In this document: positions 47,904-57,486 of the stretch, one piece after another
Numbering within the stretch: the first letter of the stretch is position 1
Layout: every line of letters begins with the position of its first letter
Source of the DNA: Levilactobacillus angrenensis
GTDB taxonomy: Bacteria > Bacillota > Bacilli > Lactobacillales > Lactobacillaceae
Assembly (NCBI RefSeq): GCF_003946085.1
Contig: NZ_RHOB01000011.1
Coordinates: 1 to 64,000, forward strand
Length of the DNA stretch: 64,000 nucleotides
Reading direction: 5' to 3'
The notes under the pieces: generated by a model
What the model was told of the DNA's origin: nothing
The model's database searches: none
The model's input: only the letters and a program-made list of their open reading frames with translations
Translations under genes and position numbers: made by a program

Positions 47904-47960
47904 AAGTTTTCGGAATTCTCACGAAAATGTAACGAAAAACCCGAACATTTATGCTAAAAT
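47904..47960 (+). promoter_or_regulatory. purR promoter with two PurBoxes
   Basis: AAAACCCGAACATT (47936-47949) fits the PurBox consensus, and AAGTTTTCGGAATT (47904-47917) is a weaker box in the opposite orientation, 18 nt away. An extended -10 (TGCTAAAAT, hexamer 47955-47960) follows. The facing-pair layout is that of B. subtilis PurR sites, so purR is probably autoregulated. Confidence 0.75.
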
Positions 47961-48003
47961 TGGGCTTACAATTAACTCTAAAGAAATAGTTGAGGTGAAG
48001 AAG

Positions 48004-48840
48004 TTGAAAGTCAGAAGAAGTGACCGGTTGGTTGATATGACCCGGTATTTATTGGAACGGCCGCATCAATTGGTTTCATTAACCTTTTTTGCGGCGCGTT
48101 ATGAATCAGCGAAGTCTTCGATCAGTGAAGACTTGACGATTCTGAAGCGCACCTTCCAGACGCGGGGAACGGGTCTGTTAGAGACGGTCCCTGGCGCTGC
48201 TGGTGGTGCACGGTTCATCCCCTACGTGTTGCGTGAAGAAGCGGAACAATTTGTGGATGACATGATCACCGAACTGTCCGAAGCCGACCGGTATTTGCCC
48301 GGTGGCTACGTGTACATGTCCGATATCTTGGGGCGGCCCTCAGCTTTGCGGCAAATTGGGCGGATCTTAGCCACGCAGTACTTAAATCAAAACGTGGACG
48401 TCGTGGTGACCGTTGCCACCAAGGGGATTCCGTTGGCCCAAAGTGTGGCCAGCTACCTCGGGGTGCCGTTCGTCATCGTGCGGCATGATTCGCAGATCAC
48501 CGAAGGCTCGACCGTCAGTGTCAACTACGTGTCCGGATCGACCAAGCGTATCGAACGCATGGCGCTGTCTAAGCGGAGCGTCAAGCCCAATTCACGGGTC
48601 TTGATCGTCGATGATTACATGAAGGGTGGCGGAACCGTGGGTGGTTTGCGCTCCTTGGTCGACGAGTTCGATTCCCAATTAGCGGGCGTGGCCGTGTTTG
48701 CCGAAGGCGATTTTGCCGGCCAACGGACCGTTAGCAAGTACACGTCACTGTTGAAGATTCAGACCGCCGATGAACAGATTCGCGTATCACCCGGGAATTA
48801 CCTGACCCAGATTTTTGGCGACGATTCCCAATTAAAATAG
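48004..48840 (+). CDS. purR: purine operon repressor PurR
   Basis: 278 residues. The TTG at 48004 gives MKVRRSDRLVDMTRYLLERP, which aligns with the start of B. subtilis PurR, and GAGGTGA lies upstream. An N-terminal winged helix (RYESAKSSISEDLTILKRTF near 31-50, VPGAAGGARFIPYV near 62-75) precedes a phosphoribosyltransferase-fold domain with the PRPP motif VLIVDDYMKGGGTVGGL near 199-215. PRPP releases PurR from PurBoxes. It is followed by glmU after 16 nt and prs, whose product makes PRPP. Confidence 0.95.
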   Translation: MKVRRSDRLVDMTRYLLERPHQLVSLTFFAARYESAKSSISEDLTILKRTFQTRGTGLLETVPGAAGGARFIPYVLREEAEQFVDDMITELSEADRYLPGGYVYMSDILGRPSALRQIGRILATQYLNQNVDVVVTVATKGIPLAQSVASYLGVPFVIVRHDSQITEGSTVSVNYVSGSTKRIERMALSKRSVKPNSRVLIVDDYMKGGGTVGGLRSLVDEFDSQLAGVAVFAEGDFAGQRTVSKYTSLLKIQTADEQIRVSPGNYLTQIFGDDSQLK

Positions 48841-48856
48841 CTAGGAGACATTTAGC

Positions 48857-50236
48857 ATGACGACTAGAAATACCATTATCCTCGCTGCCGGTAAGGGCAC
48901 CCGGATGAAATCAAAACTGTACAAAGTGTTGCACCAAGTTTGTGGGAAGGCCATGGTTGACCACGTGTTGACCCAAGTCGAACAGACCCACATGGATAAA
49001 ATCGTGACGGTCGTCGGGTATGGTGCCGATGACGTCAAGGCCACGTTAGGTGACCGGACGCAATACGCCTTACAAGCCAAGCAAATGGGGACCGGCCACG
49101 CCGTCTTACAAACTGAACCCTTGTTGAAGGATGAAGCGGGGACCACGCTGATCGTTAGTGGTGACACGCCATTGTTCCGGGCGGAAACGTTTGAAGACCT
49201 CTTTGCCTACCACGAAGCCAAGCACGCGGCGGCCACCATTTTGACCTCGATTGCCCCGGATCCGACCGGCTACGGCCGCATCGTCCGCAACAATATCGGC
49301 ATCGTGGAAAAAATCGTCGAACAAAAAGATGCCAGCTCCGAGGAACAAGAAATTCACGAAATCAACACTGGGGTGTACGTTTTCGATAACCAAAAGTTGT
49401 TCAAGGCGCTGCACGAAACGTCTAATGACAACGCGCAAGGGGAATACTACCTGACGGATGTCATTGAAATCTTGAAACACCAAGGCGACATCGTGGCGGC
49501 TTATCAAATGGCCGACTTCGACGAATCCATGGGGGTCAATGACCGAGTGGCCTTGTCCGCAGCGACGAAGATCATGCGGCAACGGATCAACGAACAACAC
49601 ATGCGTGACGGCGTGACCTTGATTGATCCTGCCACGACTTACATTGATGCCGGAGTTCAGATTGGCGCCGACACCATCATTGAACCGGGCGTGCTCTTGA
49701 AGGGCGACACGGTCATCGGTGAAGACTGCTACATCGGGTCACATTCTGAATTGCGTAATGCCAAATTAGCCGACCACGTCACGGTCACCTCCTCCTTACT
49801 GGAAGATTCCGACATGGCTAGCGGCTCTAATATTGGTCCGAACAGTCATTTGCGGCCAGAATCCCACATCGGGCCTAAGGTGCACCTCGGCAACTTTGTC
49901 GAAGTCAAGAAGGCCACGATTGGTGAAGGCACCAAGGTGGGCCATTTGACCTATGTCGGCAACGCCAAGCTGGGCAAGAACATCAACGTTGGTTGTGGGG
50001 TCGTTTTCGTCAATTACGATGGCAAACACAAGCACGAAACGACCGTGGGTGACGACGCCTTTATCGGCTCGAACTCAAACTTAGTCGCCCCGCTAGAAGT
50101 CGCTGACCACAGCTTTATCGCAGCGGGCTCGACGATTACTGATGGCGTGGCCAAGTATGACATGGCCATTGCCCGCTCCCGGCAGACGAATAAACCCAAT
50201 TATTACCAAAAATTACCTTATCGGGGCGAAGATTAA
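48857..50236 (+). CDS. glmU: bifunctional UDP-GlcNAc pyrophosphorylase / glucosamine-1-phosphate acetyltransferase
   Basis: 459 residues. It makes UDP-N-acetylglucosamine for peptidoglycan. The N-terminal uridyltransferase carries [19 protein letters not shown] near 8-26 and GTGHAVLQT near 77-85. The C-terminal left-handed beta-helix acetyltransferase begins near 250 with hexapeptide repeats ([35 protein letters not shown]), and [19 protein letters not shown] holds the active-site region. Length and domain order are normal. Confidence 0.96.
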   Translation: MTTRNTIILAAGKGTRMKSKLYKVLHQVCGKAMVDHVLTQVEQTHMDKIVTVVGYGADDVKATLGDRTQYALQAKQMGTGHAVLQTEPLLKDEAGTTLIVSGDTPLFRAETFEDLFAYHEAKHAAATILTSIAPDPTGYGRIVRNNIGIVEKIVEQKDASSEEQEIHEINTGVYVFDNQKLFKALHETSNDNAQGEYYLTDVIEILKHQGDIVAAYQMADFDESMGVNDRVALSAATKIMRQRINEQHMRDGVTLIDPATTYIDAGVQIGADTIIEPGVLLKGDTVIGEDCYIGSHSELRNAKLADHVTVTSSLLEDSDMASGSNIGPNSHLRPESHIGPKVHLGNFVEVKKATIGEGTKVGHLTYVGNAKLGKNINVGCGVVFVNYDGKHKHETTVGDDAFIGSNSNLVAPLEVADHSFIAAGSTITDGVAKYDMAIARSRQTNKPNYYQKLPYRGED

Positions 50237-50319
50237 GGTGAAGGCCTTGTGTTTCCTAACGCGATAGCATAAAATTGTTGTAGGAAATTCAGACAGACTA
50301 TACGCAATTGGAGGAAATT

Positions 50320-51300
50320 ATGGCTACGCAATATTTTGACCCTAAATTAAAGATTTTTGCGTTGAACTCCAACAAACCGTTGGCGGAAAAAATCGCTAAC
50401 GAAGTTGGTGTCGAATTAGGGAAAACTTCGGTGGACCGGTTCAGTGACGGCGAAATTCGGATTAACATCGAACAAAGTGTGCGGGGCAGCCACGTGTACG
50501 TGATTCAATCAACGTCGGCACCCGTAAACGATAATTTGATGGAACTGCTGATCATGATTGATGCGTTACGACGGGCCAGTGCGGCCACCATCAACGTGGT
50601 CATTCCGTACTACGGCTATGCGCGTCAAGACCGTAAAGCGCGTTCCCGCGAACCAATTACGGCAAAGTTAGTTGCTAACATGCTGCAAACGGCCGGCGTC
50701 ACGCGGGTCTTGGCATTAGACTTGCATGCGGCCCAGATTCAAGGCTTCTTCGATGTGCCAGTTGACCATTTGATGGGCGCACCGCTGTTAGCGGACTACT
50801 TCATCAACAGTGGCTTGGCGGAAGACGCTGTTGTCGTTTCTCCTGACCACGGTGGGGTAACGCGGGCCCGGGCCTTAGCCGAATTCTTGAAGGCGCCAAT
50901 CGCCATCATCGACAAGCGGCGGCCCAAGGCCAATGTAGCGGAAATCATGAATATCATCGGGGATGTTAAGGGCAAACGATGCATCATGATCGATGATATG
51001 ATCGACACGGCCGGCACGATTACTTTGGGGTCACAAGCCCTGATGGATGCCGGTGCCAAAGAAGTTTACGCTAGCTGTACGCATCCTGTTTTGTCCGGCC
51101 CAGCCATTGAACGAATCAAGAACTCACCGATTAAGAAATTAGTCGTAACGGATTCCATTCAATTGACGGCCGACAAGCAAATCGACAAGATCGAACAAAT
51201 TTCGGTTGGTCCGCTGATTGGTCAAGCCATCAAGCGAATCAACGAAAACCGGCCAGTCAGCCCATTGTTCAAGAACCGTTTCCGGAGTCACGAACAATAA
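50320..51300 (+). CDS. prs: ribose-phosphate pyrophosphokinase
   Basis: 326 residues; ATG 50320 follows GGAGGAAAT (an in-frame TTG 12 nt upstream overlaps this site). It makes PRPP from ribose 5-phosphate and ATP for purines, pyrimidines, His, Trp and NAD. Motifs: [12 protein letters not shown] near 39-50, [17 protein letters not shown] near 97-113, [18 protein letters not shown] near 135-152, and the PRPP loop [14 protein letters not shown] near 225-238. It ends in a terminator. Confidence 0.96.
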   Translation: MATQYFDPKLKIFALNSNKPLAEKIANEVGVELGKTSVDRFSDGEIRINIEQSVRGSHVYVIQSTSAPVNDNLMELLIMIDALRRASAATINVVIPYYGYARQDRKARSREPITAKLVANMLQTAGVTRVLALDLHAAQIQGFFDVPVDHLMGAPLLADYFINSGLAEDAVVVSPDHGGVTRARALAEFLKAPIAIIDKRRPKANVAEIMNIIGDVKGKRCIMIDDMIDTAGTITLGSQALMDAGAKEVYASCTHPVLSGPAIERIKNSPIKKLVVTDSIQLTADKQIDKIEQISVGPLIGQAIKRINENRPVSPLFKNRFRSHEQ

Positions 51301-51314
51301 AAATTTAGACTTGA

Positions 51315-51353
51315 AAAAGGAGTTCGGGGCAATTGTCCTCGGCTCTTTTTTTA
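51315..51353 (+). terminator. prs terminator
   Basis: GGAGTTCGGGG pairs imperfectly with CCTCGGCTC and is followed by seven T. Confidence 0.75.
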
Positions 51354-51387
51354 AAACGACCAAGATTAAAGTAAGGGATTGAAGGCA

Positions 51388-51741
51388 ATGAAGAACTGGA
51401 AACGGGCAGCGACAGGTACCGTAGCGGCGGGCCTGCTGATTGCGTTGGTAATGAAAATATTAGGCCAGTCATTTTTGATGATTGGCGATCTATTGTTCAT
51501 GGTGGGGCTGGCATTGATCGTGTTTGGCGCCATCTGTGTGTTGTTAAAAGGTCACTTGTTCACAGGGTGGCGGCATCTGTGGCATCGTAAGGATAAGGTC
51601 GAGCCACTGCCGGGCGAAAAGGTCCCGCTCAAGCACGTGGCCAGCGTGAAGAACTCACCCATCGTGGTGAATACCTTTGCGCGCTTCGGTTTGGTCAGCG
51701 GCATTTGCTACATCATCTTGGGTGTGGTGTTTACGATTTAA
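51388..51741 (+). CDS. small membrane protein (DUF3899-like)
   Basis: 117 residues. ATG 51388 (MKNWKRAATG is in frame shortly after) with AAGGG upstream. Three membrane segments (about 14-30, 35-56 and 100-117) surround a basic cytoplasmic loop (HRKDKVEPLPGEKVPLKHV). It resembles DUF3899 membrane proteins, which have no known function; the assignment is tentative. Confidence 0.6.
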   Translation: MKNWKRAATGTVAAGLLIALVMKILGQSFLMIGDLLFMVGLALIVFGAICVLLKGHLFTGWRHLWHRKDKVEPLPGEKVPLKHVASVKNSPIVVNTFARFGLVSGICYIILGVVFTI

Positions 51742-51807
51742 AAAAAGCGCATAGTTGTAGGAACCTGCTGCCTTTTGGCCCACGTTTTGGCCATTTAAAG
51801 TTGGTGC

Positions 51808-51846
51808 AAAAGGGGGTCTGGGATGTTTTGTCCCAGACCCTTTTTG
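51808..51846 (+). terminator. strong terminator
   Basis: AGGGGGTCTGGGA and TCCCAGACCCTTTTT form an 11-bp GC-rich stem with a short loop. Confidence 0.85.
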
Positions 51847-51999
51847 GTGTGTCTGATGGCGAAATGGTTAGCTCCCGAAATTTTACGAAGCCGGGTCGCA
51901 GCTGACTTAATCGTATCCCGGTCTGCCGGTAGAGACTATAGTGAATGATGAAAGAACTGGATGCCGAGGAGCAGCCGGTTCAGAGGGGAGCTAGGTAAA

Positions 52000-52281
52000 A
52001 TGACGTTAAAGAATATTGGAATTTTATTGGGAATTGTCGTTGTCAGTGGCGCAGGATTCGCCCTGAGTGGCCACCAGCCGGCGGGTCGAGTAGAAACGGC
52101 CGCTGCATCGCGAGTCGTTCGGGTCACGAAGCAAGAAGTCCAGCCCGCACCGTTGGCAAGCAAGCACCAGTCTGTGGCGCCAGTCGGCCAGCTCAGCCGG
52201 ACGATCACCAATGCTGAACGCGAACCGATCGTTCCCAGTCGGAATGCGGGGACCACGGCGCCAACGGGGGAGCTTTGTTGA
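52000..52281 (+). CDS. small exported protein, possibly frameshifted
   Basis: 93 residues as read; GGGGAG 9 nt before the ATG. One N-terminal membrane segment or signal peptide (MTLKNIGILLGIVVVSGAGF) precedes a Val/Ala/Gln-rich region. The frame stops at TGA 52279-52281, directly after a GGGGG run at 52265-52269. Reading on in the frame reached by losing one G continues SFVDDSHIVLRSLGLPLDD and stops at 52346-52348, exactly at the edge of the terminator. The gene may thus be about 115 codons with a frameshift. No family recognised. Confidence 0.55.
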   Translation: MTLKNIGILLGIVVVSGAGFALSGHQPAGRVETAAASRVVRVTKQEVQPAPLASKHQSVAPVGQLSRTITNAEREPIVPSRNAGTTAPTGELC

Positions 52282-52348
52282 CGATTCACATATTGTTTTA
52301 CGATCTTTAGGTTTACCACTTGATGACGGTCGAATCATAATCATTTAA

Positions 52349-52386
52349 ACAACGGACACTTTCCTAGCGAAGGTGTCCGTTTACTT
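52349..52386 (+). terminator. terminator of the small exported protein gene
   Basis: AACGGACAC and GTGTCCGTT pair perfectly across a 13-nt loop, ending in TACTTT. Confidence 0.8.
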
Positions 52387-52623
52387 TATCGTTAAACTGC
52401 TAAACAGATTAAAGGTGCGATACGATTGGGCTTTTTTCGCTAGGAAATCGGGTAGCATTCCTGTATGATTGAACTTACCTCTAACGGGGCTAAACGTTGA
52501 TATAACGGTATTTATAATGAGCATGGCAAAAGCTAAAAGTACTAACCGTACCAGTTAACTCTGCATGGATCGTCTTGGTATTTTTGACTGGCATAGCCGT
52601 GACGTCACCAGTGTCGAAAAGCA
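52387..52623. other. gap without recognised gene
   Basis: About 240 nt of AT-rich sequence. A stop-free stretch runs through the end of it but lacks an acceptable start, and its tail is the merR terminator, so it is not called. Confidence 0.4.
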
Positions 52624-52662
52624 CAAAAATAATCGGGGATCCCGGTGAGGCAATCCCCGATG
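52624..52662 (-). terminator. terminator of the MerR gene
   Basis: ATCGGGGAT and ATCCCCGAT pair perfectly; read leftwards the stem is followed by TATTTTT. Confidence 0.85.
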
Positions 52663-52709
52663 GTTAAGTTAATTTCATCGCCCTATCTCCGTGCGGCTAG
52701 CGTTACTGA

Positions 52710-53126
52710 TTAAACGACCTGGTCGTCCAGTTCGCCGATTTCTTCGATCATGGTAGCTAATTCGCTGTGTGACAACGTGGATTTGGTCAATGCCTGAATC
52801 ATCTTGGCTGTGAGCTTGGTCAACTTGGTGTAGAAATTCTGGTCGTCGGCAAACTGTGCGTGCTTGCCGGTGATGAACCGTAGCGTATTAGCACAGTGCG
52901 TGGCATTGACGTCGGCATTTCGTAATTTTAAAATTTCGCAAATCTCTTCCAGCGACAACCCCGCGCGTTTGAGACTGTGGATGATCCGATACGTCGCTAG
53001 GTCTGTCACCGTGTATTTGCGGTAGTTGCCGGGCGTGCGCTTAGGTACGAGCATCCCCATCTTCTCGTAAAAGCGCAAGGTGTCCGGCTGACAGCCCACC
53101 CGTGTTGCAAATTCCTTAATATTCAT
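52710..53126 (-). CDS. MerR-family transcriptional regulator
   Basis: 138 residues. The start MNIKEFATRVG is chosen because the winged helix begins there and AGAGGAG lies upstream; a longer frame to 53177 has no ribosome site. The MerR HTH is complete (MNIKEFATRVGCQPDTLRFYEKMGMLVPKR, then YRKYTVTDLATYRIIHSLKRAGLSLEEI). The dimerisation helix follows, and one Cys (THCANTLRFI) is present, without the paired C-terminal cysteines of metal sensors. The effector is unknown. Its target is not obvious, as the neighbours on both sides are unrelated. Confidence 0.85.
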   Translation of the reverse strand: MNIKEFATRVGCQPDTLRFYEKMGMLVPKRTPGNYRKYTVTDLATYRIIHSLKRAGLSLEEICEILKLRNADVNATHCANTLRFITGKHAQFADDQNFYTKLTKLTAKMIQALTKSTLSHSELATMIEEIGELDDQVV

Positions 53127-53231
53127 AAAACAACCATCTCCTCTGGTCGACCCTAGATTAACACTGGAGCCAACCATAGGGTTAAACTTAACGACTAAAA
53201 GCCGGAAATTAACCGAGGTTCGGTGAGTTAA

Positions 53232-53270
53232 TTAAAAAATCGACTTATCCGCTGAGGGGGTAAGTCGATA
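53232..53270 (-). terminator. terminator of the HAD operon
   Basis: ATCGACTTA and TAAGTCGAT pair perfectly; read leftwards they run into TTTTTTAA. Confidence 0.85.
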
Positions 53271-53357
53271 ACGGTTTGATTAATTAACGTCTAAGGGGTG
53301 AAAGCAAAACTAACTCATGCAATCCCGAAATGACAGTGTTTTGGAAACATTAGCGGA

Positions 53358-54176
53358 TTACTGCAACGCATACTTGCGAATGGCCGCAGCCACACCGTTT
53401 TCCGCGTTGGTCAGCGTCACGGCTTGGGCGGCATCTTTGATTTCAGCGATCGCGTTGCCCATGGCCACGCCCATGCCGGCGTAGGTGATCATCGACAGGT
53501 CATTGCCTTGATCGCCCAAAGCCATGACGTTGTCGGCCGTGAAGCCGAGCTGTGTAGCCAGTTCGCTCAAGGTGCCGCCCTTGCTAGCATGACTGTTCAT
53601 GACCTCAATGAAGTAGGGGGCACTTTGAACCACGCTGAAGCGGTCCTTGAAGCTTTGGGGCATGTTGGCTTTCACGTGATCGATGACTTGAGGGTCATCC
53701 ACGAACATGGCCTTGGAAATCGTCAGGTCACGCGGGGTCTCGCTGACTTCGCGGTACCGGATCAGCATGCGGACCAAGTAGCTCTCGGCGATGGTGTAGG
53801 CGCTAATGTTCTTGTTAGCCGTATAGATGTGTTCCGGCGTTTCGATTTGAAAGTGGGATTGTAGCTTGCGGGAGAGGCTTTCCAGGTCGATGTAGTCATC
53901 GTAGGTCAACGAGTGGTTGGTCAGGACCTTGCCCGAGATCGTCTGGGCCACGGACCCATTGAAGGTGATGGCGTATTGGTCATCGCCGCTGATAGCCATG
54001 GCGTCCAGATACGGTTGGACACCGGTCAACGGCCGACCGGTACACAAGACAACTTTGATACCCTGGGCCTTGGCGGCTTGGACGGCGTCAATGGTCTCTT
54101 GGGCCAGTTCGTTTTTCTCGTTGAGTAAGGTGCCATCGATGTCGATGGCGATTAATTTAATAGTGCTTGCAGTCAT
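53358..54176 (-). CDS. Cof-type HAD-IIB phosphatase (first of a tandem pair)
   Basis: 272 residues, AAAGGAG before the start. HAD motif I is [14 protein letters not shown] near 9-22, motif [13 protein letters not shown] near 39-49, and motifs [18 protein letters not shown] with [12 protein letters not shown] near 213-236. Cof-type enzymes dephosphorylate sugar phosphates and FMN or PLP. It lies downstream of a paralogue with a 22-nt gap, and both probably belong to a four-gene leftward operon starting at the LipL-like gene. Confidence 0.9.
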   Translation of the reverse strand: MTASTIKLIAIDIDGTLLNEKNELAQETIDAVQAAKAQGIKVVLCTGRPLTGVQPYLDAMAISGDDQYAITFNGSVAQTISGKVLTNHSLTYDDYIDLESLSRKLQSHFQIETPEHIYTANKNISAYTIAESYLVRMLIRYREVSETPRDLTISKAMFVDDPQVIDHVKANMPQSFKDRFSVVQSAPYFIEVMNSHASKGGTLSELATQLGFTADNVMALGDQGNDLSMITYAGMGVAMGNAIAEIKDAAQAVTLTNAENGVAAAIRKYALQ

Positions 54177-54198
54177 GAAGGCGTCTCCTTTAAATGAG

Positions 54199-55011
54199 TT
54201 AGAGTGTTAAAGCGTAAGTTAAAATGGCGTTGGCCACGCCGTCATTGGCATTACTGTCGGTCACGGCATCGGCTGCGGCTTGGACAGTGGCCGTGGCGTT
54301 GCCCATGGCGACCCCCAGGCCAGCAGCTTGGAGCATGGGCAGGTCGTTGGGCCCGTCACCGATGGCCATCACGTCGTTAGCGTCGATGTGGAGCCGTTGG
54401 GCCAGTTCCTGTAGGGCCGTGGCCTTGCTGACGTGGTGGTTGAGCACTTCGATGAAATGGTCATCGGTGCGCACCACGTAAAATTGTTGCCGGAGTGCTG
54501 GTGGCAACGTCGCGTCAAATTGGGTGACCAGGTCCGTTTCGTCGATGAAGACAAAGGTCAACAAGGCTTCATCTTGCGGAATCTCGGCTGCCGGTAGGTA
54601 TTTGATGGGGAGGTTGACCAAATGACTTTCCCGGATAGAATAGGCGCTGGCCGGGCGATTGGGGGTGTAAATGGCTTGCGGCGTGATCAGGTGGTAATGA
54701 ATCGGAGCTTGGTCGGCGAGGTCAACCAGGCGTTGGGCGTCGTTTAAGCTCAGCGAGTGCGTGATCAACGCTTGGCCACTGGTCGTTTGGACCGCCGCAC
54801 CGTTGTGGGCGATCACATACTGGTCGTCACCGATGAGGTCCAGCATTTCCAGGTAGGGCCGCACGCCGGCTAAGGGCCGTCCGCTGCAGAGCACGACTTT
54901 GATGCCTGATGCCGTGGCCGCCTTGATGGCGTCGATGGTCGACAAGGCGAGCTTGTTGTTGGGGGTCAGTAAGGTACCGTCAATATCGATTGCAATTAGT
55001 TTCACCGTCAT
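54199..55011 (-). CDS. Cof-type HAD-IIB phosphatase (second of a tandem pair)
   Basis: 270 residues, AAGGAG upstream. Motif [17 protein letters not shown] near 5-20, motif [18 protein letters not shown] near 37-52, and [12 protein letters not shown] with [14 protein letters not shown] near 205-235. It resembles its downstream neighbour over its full length, so the pair arose by duplication; the cap domains differ, which suggests different substrates. It starts 3 nt after the HD hydrolase gene ends. Confidence 0.9.
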   Translation of the reverse strand: MTVKLIAIDIDGTLLTPNNKLALSTIDAIKAATASGIKVVLCSGRPLAGVRPYLEMLDLIGDDQYVIAHNGAAVQTTSGQALITHSLSLNDAQRLVDLADQAPIHYHLITPQAIYTPNRPASAYSIRESHLVNLPIKYLPAAEIPQDEALLTFVFIDETDLVTQFDATLPPALRQQFYVVRTDDHFIEVLNHHVSKATALQELAQRLHIDANDVMAIGDGPNDLPMLQAAGLGVAMGNATATVQAAADAVTDSNANDGVANAILTYALTL

Positions 55012-55013
55012 GG

Positions 55014-56378
55014 TTAGGACTCCTTGGGTTGAATCAATTGGTTATTTTGAATATAAGCGCCAAACTGGTCGTAAATGGGCTGGAACAATTCTGGCGCATC
55101 ATTGCCAGGGTTGAGCATTTCCTTGGGGAAGAAGAAGCGTTGGTCCCCGGAGAACTTCCCGCGCATAGCGTTGACCAGATCAGACACGGTCGACAGTTCT
55201 AACAGGCTGCCATCGGGTTCTTGGAGCTCGATTTGCGTCAGCGGGTAGGTGACTTTAGGGTCGTAGGCATCGTCGTAAGGTAAATCATAACTGTTGTCCG
55301 TGGCGGTGTAGTAATCGGTGTTGAACCCGACCGAGCGAATCATCTCCCGCAACTTGGGCAGGAGCGATTCGGTTGCCGCAGTGAACTCGGCACTCTTCAG
55401 TGGCTTGCGGTCCAAGAAACGGTGGGCCAGGTCGGCTAAAATTTCATCCGGTGAATCGCGCCAGTGAATGAAGTAGGTGGTCAACACGCCGTCATCGAGG
55501 TTGAGGTAGTCGTTCAAATCAAATTCGTGATTGAAGAAGGGCAACAGCAGGTGGGGGATAAAACTCTCATCCGTCTGGTTGGCCTGGTAGAGCTCGTTGG
55601 CCCGGCCTAATAAATGGTCCAAGATGACTTCCATCGACCGGGAAACGGGGTGGAAGTAGACCTGTTGGTACATTTGAAAGCGGCTGATGATGTAGTCTTC
55701 AACCGCGTGCATGCCGTTCATGGCAAAGGCAATCCCGCCAGCATAAGGCCGCATGACCCGCAAAATCCGCGTGAGGTCAAAGGTCCCGTATTCGGTCCCA
55801 GTAAAGTAGGCGTCCCGTAAGAGATAGTCCATCCGGTCCGCGTCGATTTGACTGGAGATCATTTGAACGACCTGGGGATTGGGGTAAGTCTTTTGAATCA
55901 CGCTCGCCACTTCGGCAGGGAAAGTCGGACTGACGCGGCGCAAGACCTGGTTGACTTCCGTTTCCGGCGAGGTCAAAATCTCTGCGGTAATGGCCTCATG
56001 GTCGGTGTGGAAAATGTGCTCGAAGGTGTGGGAATACGGCCCGTGGCCAATATCGTGCAACAAGGCAGCACATAAGGCCGTCAGTCGTTCGCGGTCATCC
56101 CAGCCGCCATCCCCCGGCGTTTGCGATGGGTAATTGCGTTGGAAATTATCACAGATTTGCCGGGCAATTTCGTAGACACCCAATGAATGGGTAAAACGGG
56201 AATGTTCGGCCCCGTGGAAAATCAGCGAAGCCGTGCCAAGTTGTTTAATGCGCCGGAGCCGTTGGAACTCCCGGGTGTTGATCAGGTCAAGAATGATTTG
56301 ATGTTGAACATAAATATAGTTGTGGACCGGGTCGCGGAAAACTTTCTCTCGTGGCAGTCGTTGTTGGGCGTAGGTCAC
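55014..56378 (-). CDS. HD-domain phosphohydrolase (YwfO-like)
   Basis: 454 residues. HD metal-binding residues: EHSRFTHSLGVYEIA near 56-70, LCAALLHDIGHGPYSHTFEHI near 104-124 (the His-Asp pair), and QIDADRMDYLLRDAYFTG near 183-200. The dGTPase/SAMHD-like arrangement matches B. subtilis YwfO-type proteins. Substrate is likely a (d)NTP, but this is not shown. The gene starts upstream of the HAD pair, and LipL is next upstream with a 22-nt gap, the same ywfO-ywfL neighbourhood as in Bacillus. Confidence 0.88.
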   Translation of the reverse strand: MTYAQQRLPREKVFRDPVHNYIYVQHQIILDLINTREFQRLRRIKQLGTASLIFHGAEHSRFTHSLGVYEIARQICDNFQRNYPSQTPGDGGWDDRERLTALCAALLHDIGHGPYSHTFEHIFHTDHEAITAEILTSPETEVNQVLRRVSPTFPAEVASVIQKTYPNPQVVQMISSQIDADRMDYLLRDAYFTGTEYGTFDLTRILRVMRPYAGGIAFAMNGMHAVEDYIISRFQMYQQVYFHPVSRSMEVILDHLLGRANELYQANQTDESFIPHLLLPFFNHEFDLNDYLNLDDGVLTTYFIHWRDSPDEILADLAHRFLDRKPLKSAEFTAATESLLPKLREMIRSVGFNTDYYTATDNSYDLPYDDAYDPKVTYPLTQIELQEPDGSLLELSTVSDLVNAMRGKFSGDQRFFFPKEMLNPGNDAPELFQPIYDQFGAYIQNNQLIQPKES

Positions 56379-56400
56379 ACTGATTCCTCCTTTAAGTCGG

Positions 56401-57228
56401 TTAATTTAAACGTGGTTGTCGCCGGACCATTTGGGCGGTGGCGTGTTCTAAATCTGTTTGAAATTTCGGGGTCGCCATCAACGTGGCCAATTTTTCGTGG
56501 CCCACGTGTAGCCCGGCGTTCGTTGCGGCGGTGATGAACCGTTGCTTTGCATCCGCCACCGTAAGGTCCTGGTGGAGCAGTGCCGCGGTGGTCGTCATCA
56601 CGTTGGGGTCGACGTCGGGGAAGCCCCATTTATTTTCCGCCGTACTGAGGCCGGCTTGATAGAAGTCGCGAATCATTGCGCCGCGCGCGGGTTGGTCGCC
56701 GTTCACACCGAGGTACAACATGATCACCAAGGCGTGCGGACTGCGCCGTTGGGCGATACCGGCAATCTTCTTGCCGGCGACACTCAGGTCATAATCACCG
56801 GGGCAATAGGAGCGGGTGATCTCATAGTGTTCCAGTGACAGCTCCGGCCAGGCGGCGTCGACCAAGGCGGTCATTTGCGCATAAGCGGCCTCGACACTGA
56901 TGGGGGGCGTGGTGAGTGGGGCAAATAACGAGACGTTCAACACGCCCGCGTCACTGACGACGGCCAGACCACCAGAGTTGCGGAGCACGTAATCATAGCC
57001 ATGCCCGGAAACGGCCTTCACAGCCGCTGTCAGGTCCGGTAGGCGTTTGTCCTTCAGTCCCATGATAACGGTAGGCTGCATGGTCCAGAAGTGCAAAATG
57101 GGCTGCTGAAGGTCGACAACGAGGTCCAGGAGAGCGTTGGTGTAGCCAAAGGCCTGATTTTTCTGATCAGCCGGGATCGGCGTGGTCACGGTTTGAAGTG
57201 AATCTGTGGGGAGGTTAAACGGAAACAT
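56401..57228 (-). CDS. lipoate-protein ligase / octanoyl-GcvH amidotransferase (LipL-like)
   Basis: 275 residues of the BPL/LplA/LipB fold. RNSGGLAVVSDAGVLNVSL near 83-101 is the RRxxGGGAVxHD-like lipoyl-binding region. SYCPGDYDLSVAGKKIAGIAQRR near 145-167 contains a Cys matching the catalytic Cys of LipL and the conserved Lys of the family. LipL moves octanoyl or lipoyl groups between GcvH and E2 proteins. Its gene order next to the YwfO-like gene supports the LipL assignment over a free-lipoate ligase. Confidence 0.82.
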   Translation of the reverse strand: MFPFNLPTDSLQTVTTPIPADQKNQAFGYTNALLDLVVDLQQPILHFWTMQPTVIMGLKDKRLPDLTAAVKAVSGHGYDYVLRNSGGLAVVSDAGVLNVSLFAPLTTPPISVEAAYAQMTALVDAAWPELSLEHYEITRSYCPGDYDLSVAGKKIAGIAQRRSPHALVIMLYLGVNGDQPARGAMIRDFYQAGLSTAENKWGFPDVDPNVMTTTAALLHQDLTVADAKQRFITAATNAGLHVGHEKLATLMATPKFQTDLEHATAQMVRRQPRLN

Positions 57229-57486
57229 GAAACCTACCTTCTTTCGTAAAGTTTCTTCAATCTCTCATTATACTAGAAAACGCTTGCGCCGTCATGGTCT
57301 GTACCAGTGACTAGTCAACGATTGCCTGAAAGTTGGTCACGGGTCCCGCTACCCGTTTGCGAGGGGGTGTCAACGGCGGGGGCAACCCGTGAAGCACCAC
57401 CCCCAGAAAAAGAAGATAATTGGTAGGCTTTCCCGGGAAAATGAACTATAATTAATCCAGACAATTCGCGGAAAGGAAGTGTGCAA
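57229..57486 (+). promoter_or_regulatory. divergent gap with ywiB promoter
   Basis: GC-rich sequence with a proline-codon-like CACCACCCCC stretch and no gene. A -10 TATAAT at 57447-57452 (weak -35 region) lies 35 nt before the ywiB-rpoE start. A hairpin-forming GGGTCCCGCTACCC lies near 57342-57355. Confidence 0.45.

Noticed and set aside
52518-52670. Stop-free stretch resembling a small secreted peptide (TVPVNSAWIVLVFLTGIAV)
   Set aside because: No ATG, GTG or TTG with a ribosome site at its start, and its C-terminal part is the terminator hairpin of the MerR gene.
53300-53350. Possible further copy of the dispersed repeat (ATGACAGTGTTTTGG)
   Set aside because: Only about 20 nt resemble the B1 module, too little to call a copy.
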